DNA of 64,000 nucleotides from Hemerocallis citrina (taxonomy: Eukaryota > Streptophyta > Magnoliopsida > Asparagales > Asphodelaceae): contig JACEHZ010000372.1 in the NCBI GenBank assembly GCA_017893485.1, positions 1-64,000 of the forward strand, read 5' to 3'. Position 1 is the stretch's first letter; the number at the start of each line of letters is the position of its first letter. This document shows, piece by piece, positions 1 to 10,441 of this stretch. The notes under the pieces were generated by a model that made no database searches, was not told the origin of the DNA, and was given only the letters and a program-made list of their open reading frames with translations. The position numbers and the translations under genes were made by a program.

Positions 1-178
1 CCCAACCCGGGTTGAGCCCTAAAGGGTTCACGGGTTGGGCGGGCCACCCAAAAGGAAAATTGACCCGGCCCGGCCCGGCCCGCATCAGAGGCCAACCCGG
101 CCCGGCCCGCCTACTCGAGCGTGCCAACCCGCACGGGTTGGACCCGGACCGGCCCGTTCGACCCGTTCGCCACCCCTA
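1..178. mobile_element. hAT-like element, terminal part only
   Basis: GC-rich sequence made of CCCGGCCCGGCCC and GGGTTGG-type repeats that ends at 178 with GCCACCCCTA. This is the inverse of the TAGGGGTGGC terminus typical of plant hAT elements, and the same terminus bounds the complete hAT at 23,430-24,569. The other end lies outside the window, so the length and target duplication (candidate TTCCCAAC, 179-186) cannot be tested. It abuts the dead gene at 179-907 and supplies the TAG that ends that reading frame. No ORF here looks real. Confidence 0.6.
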
Positions 179-907
179 TTCCCAACTACTCCAAGCCTTC
201 CCCTTCAACTCCGCCCACCCTTCCACACACTCCTCCACCCCCATCATCCCCACTCGCCGCCTCGCCTTGGCCGACTCCTCGCCCGCCGTCTCGCCAAACA
301 CCTCCTCCCACCTTTCCTCCCAATCCCCGCTTCCATCACCCAACTCCAACATCCCATCCCTCCACTCTATCCAATTTCACCCCTCCACTCACCCCTTACC
401 GACCTCCTTAACGCAATCACCTTTGCACGCTACATGACACGACCTACATTTTGCACCGCTAAGCTGGCTCATGCTCCCCATCGACGCCACAGGCACGGTG
501 CTTTGCATAGGGGAAATTGTACTTCCTTTCGCTTACGATACAAAATGGTGCTTTGAGTTCTTTGTAGTCGATGTTGGTTACTTGGATTTGGGCTTTGAAT
601 GCGGATTCGGAGTTGAGGCCGGTATAGTTGGAGGAGAAGAGGGTAGGGATGATGGAGAGGCAGGAGAGGGCATTGGACGAGGTGGATGGGTTGCCAATGC
701 CTAGGCACGGTCGTTGAGGCTACCAAAGCAGGAACTAGGGGGGATGACATAGGAATTTGGTAGGAAGAGGGAAGGCTCGAGGGGGGCAGACCAGTAATTG
801 TCGACACGAGTACTAATGATCCAATCATAAGTGAAACTGGACTGGGACTCGGCGGTGTGGATCAAATTGATGCATCCCTCCACTAGGCTGAAGTACTAAA
901 GCAAGCC
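179..907 (-). pseudogene. DUF7796-family protein, exon 2 (dead)
   Basis: Reading leftward from 907, conceptual translation resembles the C-terminal half of the plant DUF7796 family (Arabidopsis At4g12700-like, of unproven glycosyltransferase-like function). The order of matching blocks is YFSLVEGC, YDWIISTRVDNYWSAPL, GSLNDR/LGIGN, LNSESAFKAQ, FCIVSERKYNFPYAK, LSGAKCRSC, WIEWRDGMLEL and VEECVEGWAELKGKAW. The frame is broken: CAG to TAG in the GLLQYF block, a frameshift near 711, another near 465, and further stops near 380. The presumed acceptor CAG before 907 now reads CTG (908-910). Exon 1 lies 23.8 kb to the right. The family match rests on remembered conserved blocks, while the breaks are seen directly. 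Alternative: a retroposed fragment, but the matching exon 1 argues against that. Confidence 0.72.
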
Positions 908-1083
908 CAGAAAATTTTGATAATAGTTAAGATCAAGAAAACATTTCTTGCATTTAATTTGTGATCAACCATCGAAAATTCGTATACATCATGAATTGTA
1001 TTGTTTGACAGAAGAGAAAAAAAAAGAGAACTTCTCTAAGTTAATACATGCTTTACAAAATTATATGATCTAAAGAAGATTAT

Positions 1084-1560
1084 TGGGGGGGGGGGGGGGG
1101 GGGGCTTCGGCCTGGTGGGAAAAGCCGTGTGCACTCCTCCTAAGCTGTCCGATCTTACACCTGATCATGATCCATATCTAGTGGCTGTGATTCTCTTCCG
1201 CTCTTCTCACACTTACGGAGGGGTAGTTTGGGCTTTTCCCCTACCCCTCAGTCTCTATCATCTCTTTCTCTCTTTTCTTTCTCACATCGTTTCGATCTCG
1301 ACCCTTTTTTTCCAAAAACAGAAACCCTAATCGCTCGACCTCTCTCTCTCTCCATCGACACTGCTCTCTCTCTCTCTCCATCGCTTGACCTCTCTCTCTC
1401 TCCATCGATGCTGCTCTCTCTCTCTCAACCATCAAGTGGCTCGAACCCGTGAACTATCACCCGAAACCCCAAACCGCTACTGCAAAATTCATCGTTCCCC
1501 CAATAACTGCTGCTAGACCACTTCCAACAACTCGAATCGATATGAGGTATAAAATTTTCC
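1084..1560 (+). repeat. MULE-A left terminal inverted repeat
   Basis: Matches the reverse complement of 14,000-14,592 and of 9,850-10,443. Shared blocks are the GGGCTTCGG end, GTGCACTCCTCCTAAG, ATCATGATCCATATCTAGTG, TACGGAGGGGTAGTTTGGGC and a CT-rich stretch with AAACCCTAATCGCTCGACC. The similarity decays after about 1,500. The CT-rich tract (1,335-1,430) resembles a plant 5' UTR, consistent with a promoter in the repeat driving the internal gene. Confidence 0.75.
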
Positions 1561-2360
1561 CTTCAATTGAGTTAAATCGAAACCCTAATTACTTCTTAGA
1601 TCAATTGGAAAAAAAAATTAGGCACAGTAAGTCATTGCTAACAGGATTGTTTAGATTTACATCTTTTAAACATTTTAGTCATTCAGGTTTTTTATAGCGG
1701 TTGAAGAGCTTCATGAAATTGAATTAACGGATCTCTTGTTAGTCTCTTGAATATTTGAAGTAATTATGTGAATAAATCATCATTAGGTATATCTCTCCAA
1801 TTAACTATTGTAGTAACCAGAGTTAGGTTTATCTTAACAAGATCTAGATCATCTACCTAATTTTGTGTATAGTTTAAGGTTAGAAACGTATACCATTTGT
1901 TTTAGCTGACTTAAGATCACTAAGTTTGCTGGTATTCATGTCTTTCTGTAGTTAACAGTTATTTTCATGCTTTTAAAACTTTGCTTTATACCAAGCTTCT
2001 ATTATGTTTGATAAGTGTAATCGTGACATATGTTATCGTAACTTTGCTTTATACCAAGCTTTTATTATGTTTGATATGCGAAATGTGCGGTTTTTATCGC
2101 AAATCATTGTTCATTGGGGGAAAGATTAGGGATAGTTAGTTGCAAGATTATAGATTCATTATTTATATTTGGATTATTTGGAATATTAGAGATTCGTTAT
2201 AATTTTAAAATTTGCTAAATTGGGCCTGCATTTCTAACATTGAGAATAATTTAAAATATGAAGTGACCTTAAACCTAACAGTTTTTTTTGGGTTGGTCAG
2301 TTAATAGAATGTGATTTGAAAATGTGTTTAGCAGTTTAAACTTGACTTTGGTCTTGTAGG

Positions 2361-2777
2361 ATGGCATCGAACTACTTTTCCAACCGATTCCACAATCACT
2401 ATGGTAGTAGCTCTAGGTCTTCCAGAATCAGTTCAGGATCAAGATTTAGAGCTCCCAAATATTTTTTTGGAATGCAGACAATGGTCAAATATTCCACTTC
2501 CGAGAAGAACCCTGGTAAATCCTACTACAATTGTCCTAATTTTCCTAGCGGATGTGAACTTTTTTGTTGGCTAGAGAATTATGGGGAAGATGATGATAAA
2601 AATGCTACAATTAGAGAATTGTATGATGAGCTCGTGATTCAGTCAATGTTGAGGTCAGTAGAATGTGATGGTGAGGGGAAGAATGGTTACAGGGCAGGTG
2701 CAAAGCATTATTTGGTGTTAGGATTTCTCTGTGGGGTACTGGTGTCCATGGTGTTGTTTCTTGTGTTCTTGAAGTAG
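2361..2777 (+). CDS. GRF-type zinc-finger-like protein with C-terminal membrane anchor
   Basis: 138 residues. The region at residues 30-75 follows the GRF zinc-ribbon pattern of plant element-associated proteins: FFGMQTMVKYSTSEKNPGKS, then YYNCP, GCELFCW and an acidic stretch. The family pattern usually opens CxCG, but here that position reads YFFG, so one or two zinc ligands are missing. Residues 113-137 form a hydrophobic segment (LVLGFLCGVLVSMVLFLVF) that predicts a tail anchor, as in many plant GRF-TM proteins. The start codon follows a TTGTAG acceptor-like sequence, so a 5' UTR intron beginning in the terminal repeat is likely. It lies between the MULE-A terminal repeats and is therefore probably cargo. 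Function unknown; GRF domains elsewhere bind nucleic acid. Confidence 0.65.
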   Translation: MASNYFSNRFHNHYGSSSRSSRISSGSRFRAPKYFFGMQTMVKYSTSEKNPGKSYYNCPNFPSGCELFCWLENYGEDDDKNATIRELYDELVIQSMLRSVECDGEGKNGYRAGAKHYLVLGFLCGVLVSMVLFLVFLK

Positions 2778-4984
2778 TAGTGCGGTGGTGGTGGTGGTGT
2801 CCCTTGAAGTATTAAGTTTTTCTTTGGTATGTTGTAGTGGTGATGTATTTTGGTGGATGTATCTATCATCTATGTTGTATTTTGGTATGTTGTATCGTCT
2901 ACTTTTTAATGTTTAATTGGAAGTGAATTTGTGAAGGGTGTTAGAAGGTTAGTATGGATTTTGTAAAGCTTAATTAAAAGATAACTTGTTTCATTTTCTA
3001 TATGTATTGAGATGCACATTTCATATTTGGTTACTTGAATACCATTTTCTGTTTTTGGATACATTAGTCCCTTCATTGTTTATACTTGGAAGAAGTGGGG
3101 GTGCTGCAAATTGCCTTCATTGTTTATACTTGGAAGAAGTGGGGGTGCTGCAAATTAGTTTGGTACTACTAGGCATTGCATAATAATGCAACCGTAGTGC
3201 TACTCAATTTTATGATTTTTTTAAAAAAAATTTATTTTTAGCATCAGCAAAAGATGAAGCTTGAGAAGCTTGTTCATTTTCTTGAATTGCCTGAGTATGC
3301 TTATTATTTCTAGCTGAGTATGTTCATTGCGAGAGCTAGGGATTTTGTTCCATTTCTTCAGTTTGTTCATTTTATTTCTTTTCCTGAGACTTGCCTAGGT
3401 GCTCAAAATTAATTCAACCATAAAAGAGACTTGGCCTGAGTATACAAAGCAAAGTATGTTCATTTTGTTTCATTTTGTTTCAACCATAAAAGAGACTTTG
3501 CCTGAGTATAAAAGAGACTTTGCCTGAATACACAAACCATAAATTCACCATATCAACTTGACCTTGTAGATGATTCACCCTGAACTTCCATCTTACTGCT
3601 AACTTCATATTGGTTCAAGTCACTGCAATCTCATAAATATTAACAGAGCTGAAAGATTTAAACTTTTTTCGACTTTTGTAGAACAAAAAAAAACACAAAA
3701 TGAATTTAGCTACATCTCACCACTCAAAGTATCTGACGCTGAATTTGGCTACAGCCCAACAACGAAAAATATTAACAGAGCTTACAGTATCTGAAACTCA
3801 GAAAAATATTAACACTTTAAGTAGCAGACATCTCAAACTCAAAGTAGTTGACACTCAAAAAAATCTCAACTAGAATTCGGTAACAGTCCATCAACGAAAA
3901 GTATTAACAGTGCTCAAAGTTTCAGGCATTGAACAAAAAAAATGAAGTATCATCTCAACACAACCATAATGAAGTATCATCTCAACACTCAAAAATGAAG
4001 TATCCTCTCAACACAAAAAAATGACTCCCTCATCTCAACACTGAAATATGAAGTTTCATCTCAACACTCAAAGATGAACAAAAATATCTGCTATTGTTTC
4101 TCACGAATTTGGTTACAAAATCACATGTTCATTCACTCTTCCATATTGTATTACAAAAAAATATTGCTACTGCAAACAGATCAATAGTAGCCAATACCGC
4201 TACTAACACAAAAAATTACAATATTAGCTACCATTCAATACTGCTACTGCTGCTAATGCTGCTATCGCTGCTGCTGCTCTTTCAAAATTAACACTGCTGC
4301 TGCCATTATAAAAAACTGCTAATGTTGTAACTCTTCAATGACTTTCTACAGAGATCATTGGAAGAAAAAATCAATCAGTGTATCAAGCAGAAGTGTAGGC
4401 TCATAACAGGAATTTAGATAATAGAGAGCATGATTATGCCCATAACATGAATTTAAGTAGACTCAGAAATCACATGAATTCACAACACAAGGTTCTCAAA
4501 TGATCACAACATTTTGACTGGGGGAGCATAAGCGTATGTGTTTAGCACTATGGCTACAGTAGATTGCCATGCCTAATAGCTGCAACCTTCACAAACCCCC
4601 ACCTCTTCCAAAGTCAAATATATGCATTCTCTCAACAATCAACACAGCCATAGTGCAGATCTCTCATTTTTTTTTCTAAAGCTCACATTTTAATAGAGCT
4701 CAGAAAATTTAACAGAGCGCAATTATAAACACAGCTTAATTGTAAACTCAAATTGGAACAGAGCTCACTATGAAACACAGCTCAAAATGAAATAGTGAAA
4801 CTGCTAATATCAAGAGAGCTCAATAACCAAACAAATATTAACCCATATCAAATTTTAACCAATCAAAAAACAAATATTAACAGAGCTCAATTTCAAACAG
4901 AGCTTAAGTTTTGAAACAAAGCTCAAAGAAATGAAAATGTTGCTACTGAGAAGGAATAAGATAAAGAGAGGAAAGTGACTGACG
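2778..4984. other. AT-rich non-coding interior of MULE-A
   Basis: No credible coding region. It holds a 44-bp direct tandem repeat (3,070-3,113 and 3,114-3,156, core TACTTGGAAGAAGTGGGGGT), many dispersed short repeats of the AACAGAGCTCAA and CATCTCAACACTCAAA types (3,600-4,080; 4,680-4,930), and a TGCTGC-rich patch near 4,240-4,310. Confidence 0.6.
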
Positions 4985-5107
4985 GGCTAGGGGAAATATA
5001 CAGACTACCCCTCTTTAAGTGTGAGATGAGCGGGAGTGTTGCACAACCACTAGATATAGATCATGATCAAGTGTAAGATCAGACGGCTATGGAGCATGAA
5101 CAACACC
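4985..5107 (+). repeat. Internal copy of the MULE-A right terminal repeat
   Basis: Same orientation as the right end at 10,285-10,441 and 14,434-14,592. Shared blocks are CTACCCCTC, AAGTGTGAGA, CACTAGATAT and GATCATGATCAAG. It lacks the outermost CCGAAGCCCCCC and is followed directly by transposase sequence. It is best explained as the truncated right end of a smaller MULE (1,084-5,107) joined to the transposase-bearing one. Confidence 0.6.
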
Positions 5108-5376
5108 CAAACTGAGTATATTTGGAATAAGTAATCATGGTATCTTTTTCTGACCTACCAATGAATGTCACTGCATAATAAGCATTAGCGGCATTGACCT
5201 CTCCTTCCATCAAATTCACATTATATAATAGGCTTGCTTTGAGTTCCTTTTGGAAGTCATAAAACAATGCCAAAGTGTACACCTGGGCCATTTGTTCCTC
5301 CATATACCATCCGGTCTTCAATTTAGGTTTTTGATCAAGTGTACGATAGTTCTCTTTAAGTTCTTCTTCTTTTTGC
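5108..5376 (-). pseudogene. FAR1-type MULE transposase, C-terminal segment
   Basis: Minus-strand reading gives the region between the catalytic core and the SWIM zinc finger: QKEEELKENY, KPKLKTGW, MEEQMAQVYTLALFYDFQKE and the start of a CxC pair (CCSC). It joins in frame to the segment at 8,429-9,784 once the solo LTR is removed, across the target duplication (ERVIGR then QKEEE). The SWIM finger is cut off by the terminal-repeat copy at 4,985-5,107, so no complete DNA-binding finger remains. FAR1/FHY3 transcription factors derive from such transposases. This is the transposon form. Confidence 0.75.
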
Positions 5377-5381
5377 CTACC

Positions 5382-5590
5382 TGTAACCCCCATTCCCGAT
5401 AATTAGTATTTTTCGTGTATTCTCTATAATTTATTTTTTAATATAAATTATAGTGTGGTGAGTTCTTTTCTGATCATGTATTAAAGTGTATTTGAACTTA
5501 TTTTCTATCTCTAATTGATCGACTATTTATTTTATTAAATTTTGGATTTTAATAAATTTGTTAAACGCAAATCCTACTTTGATGAATATG

Positions 5591-5665
<75 letters not shown>

Positions 5666-8423
5666 TTGTTTTAAGCCTGAATAGGTTCGATTTTATATGC
5701 AGTCTACTGTTTGATTTAAGGCATATATGTATATATGAATATTTTTAAATACAGTATTTTTCTTTCTTGATTATCTTATGTTTGATTGAATTTGTTTATT
5801 AAATCTTCGTTCTTTTTGTCGGGCTATTCTTGTTGATCCCTATTATCTCTTTTGAATTGTGAGTATTTTTATCTTGAACCCGACTGATTTTGATCTATCT
5901 CTAATTGAACCCTAAAATCCAATTTCATTTGTTCTTATCCCAAATCTGCTTTTATTGGAGCCTAAACCATTAACCCAGTATCCTAATTGTACCCTATAAA
6001 TACAACTCTACTGTAAACCCTAATTTTTGCACACAAATCGAAACCCTAGATGCCCTCTCTCTCTCCTCCCGTTTCTCTATCCTCTTTCTCTCTCCCCGTT
6101 CAGAAATCCCCCAAATCCCCCACCTTCCAATCATCTTCCCCGGCCACTCCGGCCACCCCCTTGCGCCGACCGGCCGCCGACTACTCCCCTTCGCCTTCCC
6201 CCGACACCCACGAACCCAAACGCCATCCCCGTACACCCTTTCCCCGTTCTCACCATTACAAAACATCAAAACCCATCAGCCTCAAAATCGTTCCTCTCTC
6301 CCTCTGTTCGATCGCCGACCGGTGCGACCCCGTGCGCCCACGACCGCCGGCGTAGCACCTCGCCGTCGCCAGTCGCCAGCGCCGCCGCCCCTGGCTGTGC
6401 TGTTCTCTCCCCTTCGGTACTGCAGTCGCTGGTTGCCTCTTTGTTGCTGCCTTCCTGCTTTGGGTTCTTTTGCACGTAGTTTATACGTGCTATTATTGGG
6501 GATTGTGCTAGTACGTGTGTTCGTTGCTTCAGGATTCATATTCTATTATACTTGGTATTCGTTTTCATCGTCTAACAAGCAAGTCACCGTCCACTTGAAT
6601 TGCTATTTGTTTCAAATTCAAGTTTTATTGAAAATTCTTGCAAGTAGATCTTTTGTTATCGTATTTCCCTTTGTTATCCCTTTCGTTGGGTTTATTGTGG
6701 GTTTACACGAGCTAACCCCAATATTCTTGACATCGTGCCAATTTGACTCTAAAGTTTGGATCTTTAATGAATGCATATAGAATTGCTAATAGGGTTATTC
6801 ATACAAGTCACAACACAAATAAATTATCATAGAGACAACTGTTAAGTTGTATATTGTTTGATAGTTTGATGATTGATTGATGATAGACTTGTATATGTGT
6901 GTGTTCTAATTTTTATTTATCATGTTTGGACGCCTATCATGCTAGTTACACAAATTGTTGACTATAGAATCGAAACCCATTATGTTTAACTAATTTTATT
7001 TCAAGAAAAATACCCTAAGAAGTATACATGCATGCTGACCTAAACTTGATCGCTATTTTCGAAGCAGTAAATGACCTTAAAATAAAATATTTTCTGAATA
7101 TGAAATGTAGCCCCGAATGTCTAGATGTCAATAGCATCCAGAATTTTCGAATTCCGAGTTTTTTAGTAAGAGTTATGCCCATTTTACTGCAGCTGTGTTT
7201 TTACATTCCAGAATTTTAGATCTCTTTTTTTAATAGATTAATTATTCCTCTGTTGTACTATTGCATGAATTAATGAATATATGTTGCATTGCATGTTCCC
7301 AATGAGTTATTGTCACTATTTTAACCGTCATATCCATGTTATCAACCTATTGTTTCCTTATTGATACTATTGTTCACCCCTTGTCCCTTAATTGCATATT
7401 GTATTATTGCATTGATAAATAATTAACAAGCCGGAGTTTAAGGGTTGACTTTCAGCGGTGGACAATATAGGAACTGTACTTGGAGGAGGGGCCCGTGTTT
7501 CCCTAAATAATGTTCCGGCTATTGTTTTATCGGTGATTGTGGTTATGGCCGTAACCCAATCTATCGTGTATTGTATCGTTACCGATGACCGTACCGTACA
7601 CCGAAAGGTGAATAATGTTTAATGTTGAAGAGTACATGAACTATAGAGCCCACTACAAAGTCTAAAGCGAAATTGTTTGTATGTAGCAACCATGTAGTAA
7701 AAGGATGGATACATGAAGTGCTACATTAGTTAGGATTTAAAATGATTAATAGACTTAAGGATCACACTACACTGACATTGCATATTGATCATCATTGTTC
7801 CTATTGATATCGAATATTGGCTAAGTATTACCGTTATTGATCATTGATTATTGTTATTTAATGTTGCATCATTATTATAGCCATTTCATCGACTATCATG
7901 ATTAATGTCCCATTTTATTGATTCCTATTGGTTCATTGATTCATTGTTATACCGTTATTCCATTGTTTCCTGCTTTCTCTACTTGCTGTCCATGACTTGC
8001 TCTAAGGACAATTATTTTTCTCTTTTTAGATGAAGTTTTCACAGGTAATGAAGGAGAATTGCCTGCTGGAGTTGGAGAATAAACATTTTGAAGATTTCTG
8101 TTTCTAATTTACTTATCGCTTTAAATGACTTAATGTACTGAGACTTGTATTTATTTTTAGATTGGGATTATTATTATTTTGGGCTTATGTCCCGGATTTT
8201 ATTATTGTTTCCAGACGTTGGATTATTATTATTGTATTTGGATATTATATTGTTTTATTCCAAGTATTTTTGTTCATGAGATCATTATTATTGCCTGCGC
8301 AATTGTTCTGTATTGTTTATGTTGTTGAGTTAATCGATTAAACAGCTTATGGGTGACGTTAGTCATTCGCCGGGGTTTTATCATATGCTCGTATTCCGTA
8401 TTTTTGGGAAGCGGAGCGTGACA
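5382..8423 (+). mobile_element. Solo LTR (3,042 bp) inserted in the MULE-A transposase
   Basis: Begins TGTAACCCCC, ends GCGGAGCGTGACA, and is flanked on both sides by CTACC (5,377-5,381 and 8,424-8,428), a perfect 5-bp target duplication in the middle of the transposase reading frame. The LTR holds an (ATT)n tract, a CT-rich TATA-proximal region near 5,990-6,060 and a GC-rich patch (6,110-6,420). No PBS, gag or pol follows, so it is a solo LTR left by recombination. It is homologous to the minus-strand solo LTR at 14,605-18,031, especially at both ends. The size suggests a Ty3/Gypsy family with long LTRs (inference). Confidence 0.85.
5588..5664. repeat. (ATT)n microsatellite
   Basis: About 25 uninterrupted ATT units inside the solo LTR. 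The tandem duplication starts further right, so this tract occurs only once. Confidence 0.95.
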
Positions 8424-10441
8424 CTACCAATTACTCTTTCGAATGTCAAGGCAAATTCATGAAGTGAATACTTCTTTTGCGTGTGCTTCTTTAAGAAAGA
8501 ATTCATTCCCTCACTTCTTTGGCTACTTGACATGCCGACCTAAAAATGAGCCCTATGATATACGAGGGCCCATTTCTCACGAATTTCAAAAATATCATTC
8601 AGCCATTTATTATTTTATGCCCCAAATTCCAAAACCAAATACTTCCATTGTTCTTCAAAACAAACACTAATATACGAATTCCAAATATTATCTTTAAACA
8701 CATCCATAAACTTAACATTTTGAACCAATTGAGGCACCTCCCCGGGGATCATATCTAAAATATGCCATATGCAATATCTATGGCGAATTTGAGGGAAAAC
8801 TTCTTTTATTGCAGCACCAATACCCCGGTCTTGATCCGTTACGATGCCAAGAGGATCTTTTTTCATGACTCCTAGCTATTTTTGAAATAACCAAACAAAA
8901 GATGAAGCCGTTTCATTTGGGATGAAACCACAACCGAGAAAAACAGATTCCAACAAATGGAACAAATAGTATTCTGTAACGGTTTGTACTATGTGTTGCA
9001 ACAAATGAAACTACATCACCAAATAGCTCATAATTCATCCGGGCAATTCCATCAACCCAAATACAATGGGACAATCTAACACACATCTTGCTCGAATGCA
9101 TAAAAAAAAAGAAGATCTTTTTCCTTTTGCCATTTGAAAAAATCTACCAATATTTGACCATCGTGACCTTTCAATGACTCCCTTAAGTCACTTTCATGAT
9201 TTCTAACAACGGTTTTGGTAAATCCAACCCTATCATATCCCCCACTTGAGTTTTCAAAAAAAAAAATCATTTATTTGCATGTAGGAATATTAGTACCCGT
9301 GAGTTGCTCCATTATTACTTTATCGGAACTTGACACAACACGGTTACGCGGCAACAAATGTCGTCTACTGGGTGAGGTGAAAGCATGATTGTGTACCTCA
9401 TGGAAAAAAATAAAAAGACCATCAATTCGTTTCTTTGTTTAATTTCACACGAACCAATACATTGCAAGCAGTTCTAGATGTAGTCCCCATTCTAATTTCG
9501 TTATTCTTATTTTTCGATACCCCTGCTTTATTACAAAGAAACATTTTTTCCATTACCTCAATATTCTTCAGTTTATGAGGTCCCTTAAGCATTTGAAAAC
9601 TCGCACATTTCGCATAGCTATCATAATAATTTTCTGCTAGCTCAAGGGTATCAAATTTCATACCTAACTTTGGTATTAGATGCTCGTCAATAGTAGGTGT
9701 AAAATCACCTTCTTGAATACACAAAAAATTGTCACTGAGTTGTGAGCAACCTTCCCTACTCTCCATACCTATTAAAAATTCCAATATATAATCAAATAGG
9801 TATCACAGTATACGTACATATTTGATTCAATAAATTTGGGTTTTTCAATTAGGGGAAAATGAAGGGGGGAAATTATTACCTGAGATCGGCACCGAGATCC
9901 AAAAAAGAAAAGGAGAATTGACCGGTCTTGCAACAGCGAAAGGGGAACTGTTTCAGATTCGTAGCTAGGGTTTGGGGTTTCGGGTGAGAGTTGGCAACGT
10001 CGATAGAGAGAAAGAGAGCTTCGTCGATCAAGAGAGTGAGATAGGTGGAGGTGAACACCTTGGTATCGTCGATCTCGAGAAAGAGGGGTAAAGAGATCTG
10101 AGAAGGAGAAGACAGAGGCAGGTCGGGATTGGGGTTGAAAGAGAGAGAGAGAGAGAGGTCGAGCAATGGAGAGTGAGAGAGAGATCGAGCGATTAGAGCG
10201 ATTAGGGTTTCTATTTTTGGGTAAAAGGGTCGAGATCGAAACGATGTGAGAAAGGAAAGAGAGAAAGAGATGATAGAGACTGAGAGGTAGGGGAAAAGCC
10301 CAAACTACCCCTCCGTAAGTGTGAGAAGAGCAGGAGAGAATCGCAGCCACTAGATATGGATCATGATCAAGTATAAGATCGTACGACTTAGGAGGAGTGC
10401 ACACGGATGTGTGCACCAAGGCAGTGCACAACCGAAGCCCC
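6293..10441 (+). repeat. 4,149-bp tandem duplication, copy 1
   Basis: Every landmark recurs at +4,149: CTCTGTTCGATCGCC at about 6,300 and 10,450, the LTR end at 8,423 and 12,572, the transposase start at 9,784 and 13,933. The unit runs from the middle of the solo LTR through the transposase to the end of the MULE terminal repeat. Copies look almost identical; I noticed one clear substitution (ATATGCTC near 8,394 against ATGTGCTC near 12,543). The junction shares only CC, which suggests a recent unequal event or end joining with microhomology. Confidence 0.95.
8429..9784 (-). pseudogene. FAR1-type MULE transposase, N-terminal and core, copy 1
   Basis: Reads from 9,784 leftward: MESREG, the FAR1 N-terminal domain (CNKAGVSKN, GTTSRTACNVLVRVKLN, HNHAFTSPSRRHLLPRN), then the MULE core. 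The core has CIWVDGIARMNYELFGD, VATHSTNRY, IVTDQDRG, HRYCIWHILD, SQRSEGMNSF and LHEFALTFERVIG. The expected first catalytic Asp (FDAT in relatives) reads FVAT. The second Asp (TDQD) and the Glu (RSEG) are visible. Several frameshifts and stops (near 9,420, 9,290, 9,080, 8,910, 8,615) make it dead. The remaining C-terminal part is at 5,108-5,376 beyond the solo LTR. Its 5' end lies just inside the right terminal repeat. Confidence 0.85.

Noticed and set aside
12..556. Long overlapping plus-strand ORFs of 96-173 codons
   Set aside because: Composed of Pro/Ser/Arg-rich translation of GC-rich hAT end and the antisense of a dead exon; no family signal.
896..907. Exon 2 boundary at the AG just before TACTTCAGC (895)
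   Set aside because: The CTTTAG there fits better as the codons LLQ (CAG to TAG) of the family block GLLQYF; the acceptor is more likely the altered CTG at 908-910. Kept as an alternative only.
5542..5748. Tyr-rich ORF
   Set aside because: Translation of the (ATT)n microsatellite.
9772..10431. 219-codon minus ORF (and 287-codon version at 13,921-14,784)
   Set aside because: Translation of the MULE terminal repeat and GA/CT-rich leader; both versions change with the tandem junction, and composition is Ser/Leu-rich low complexity.
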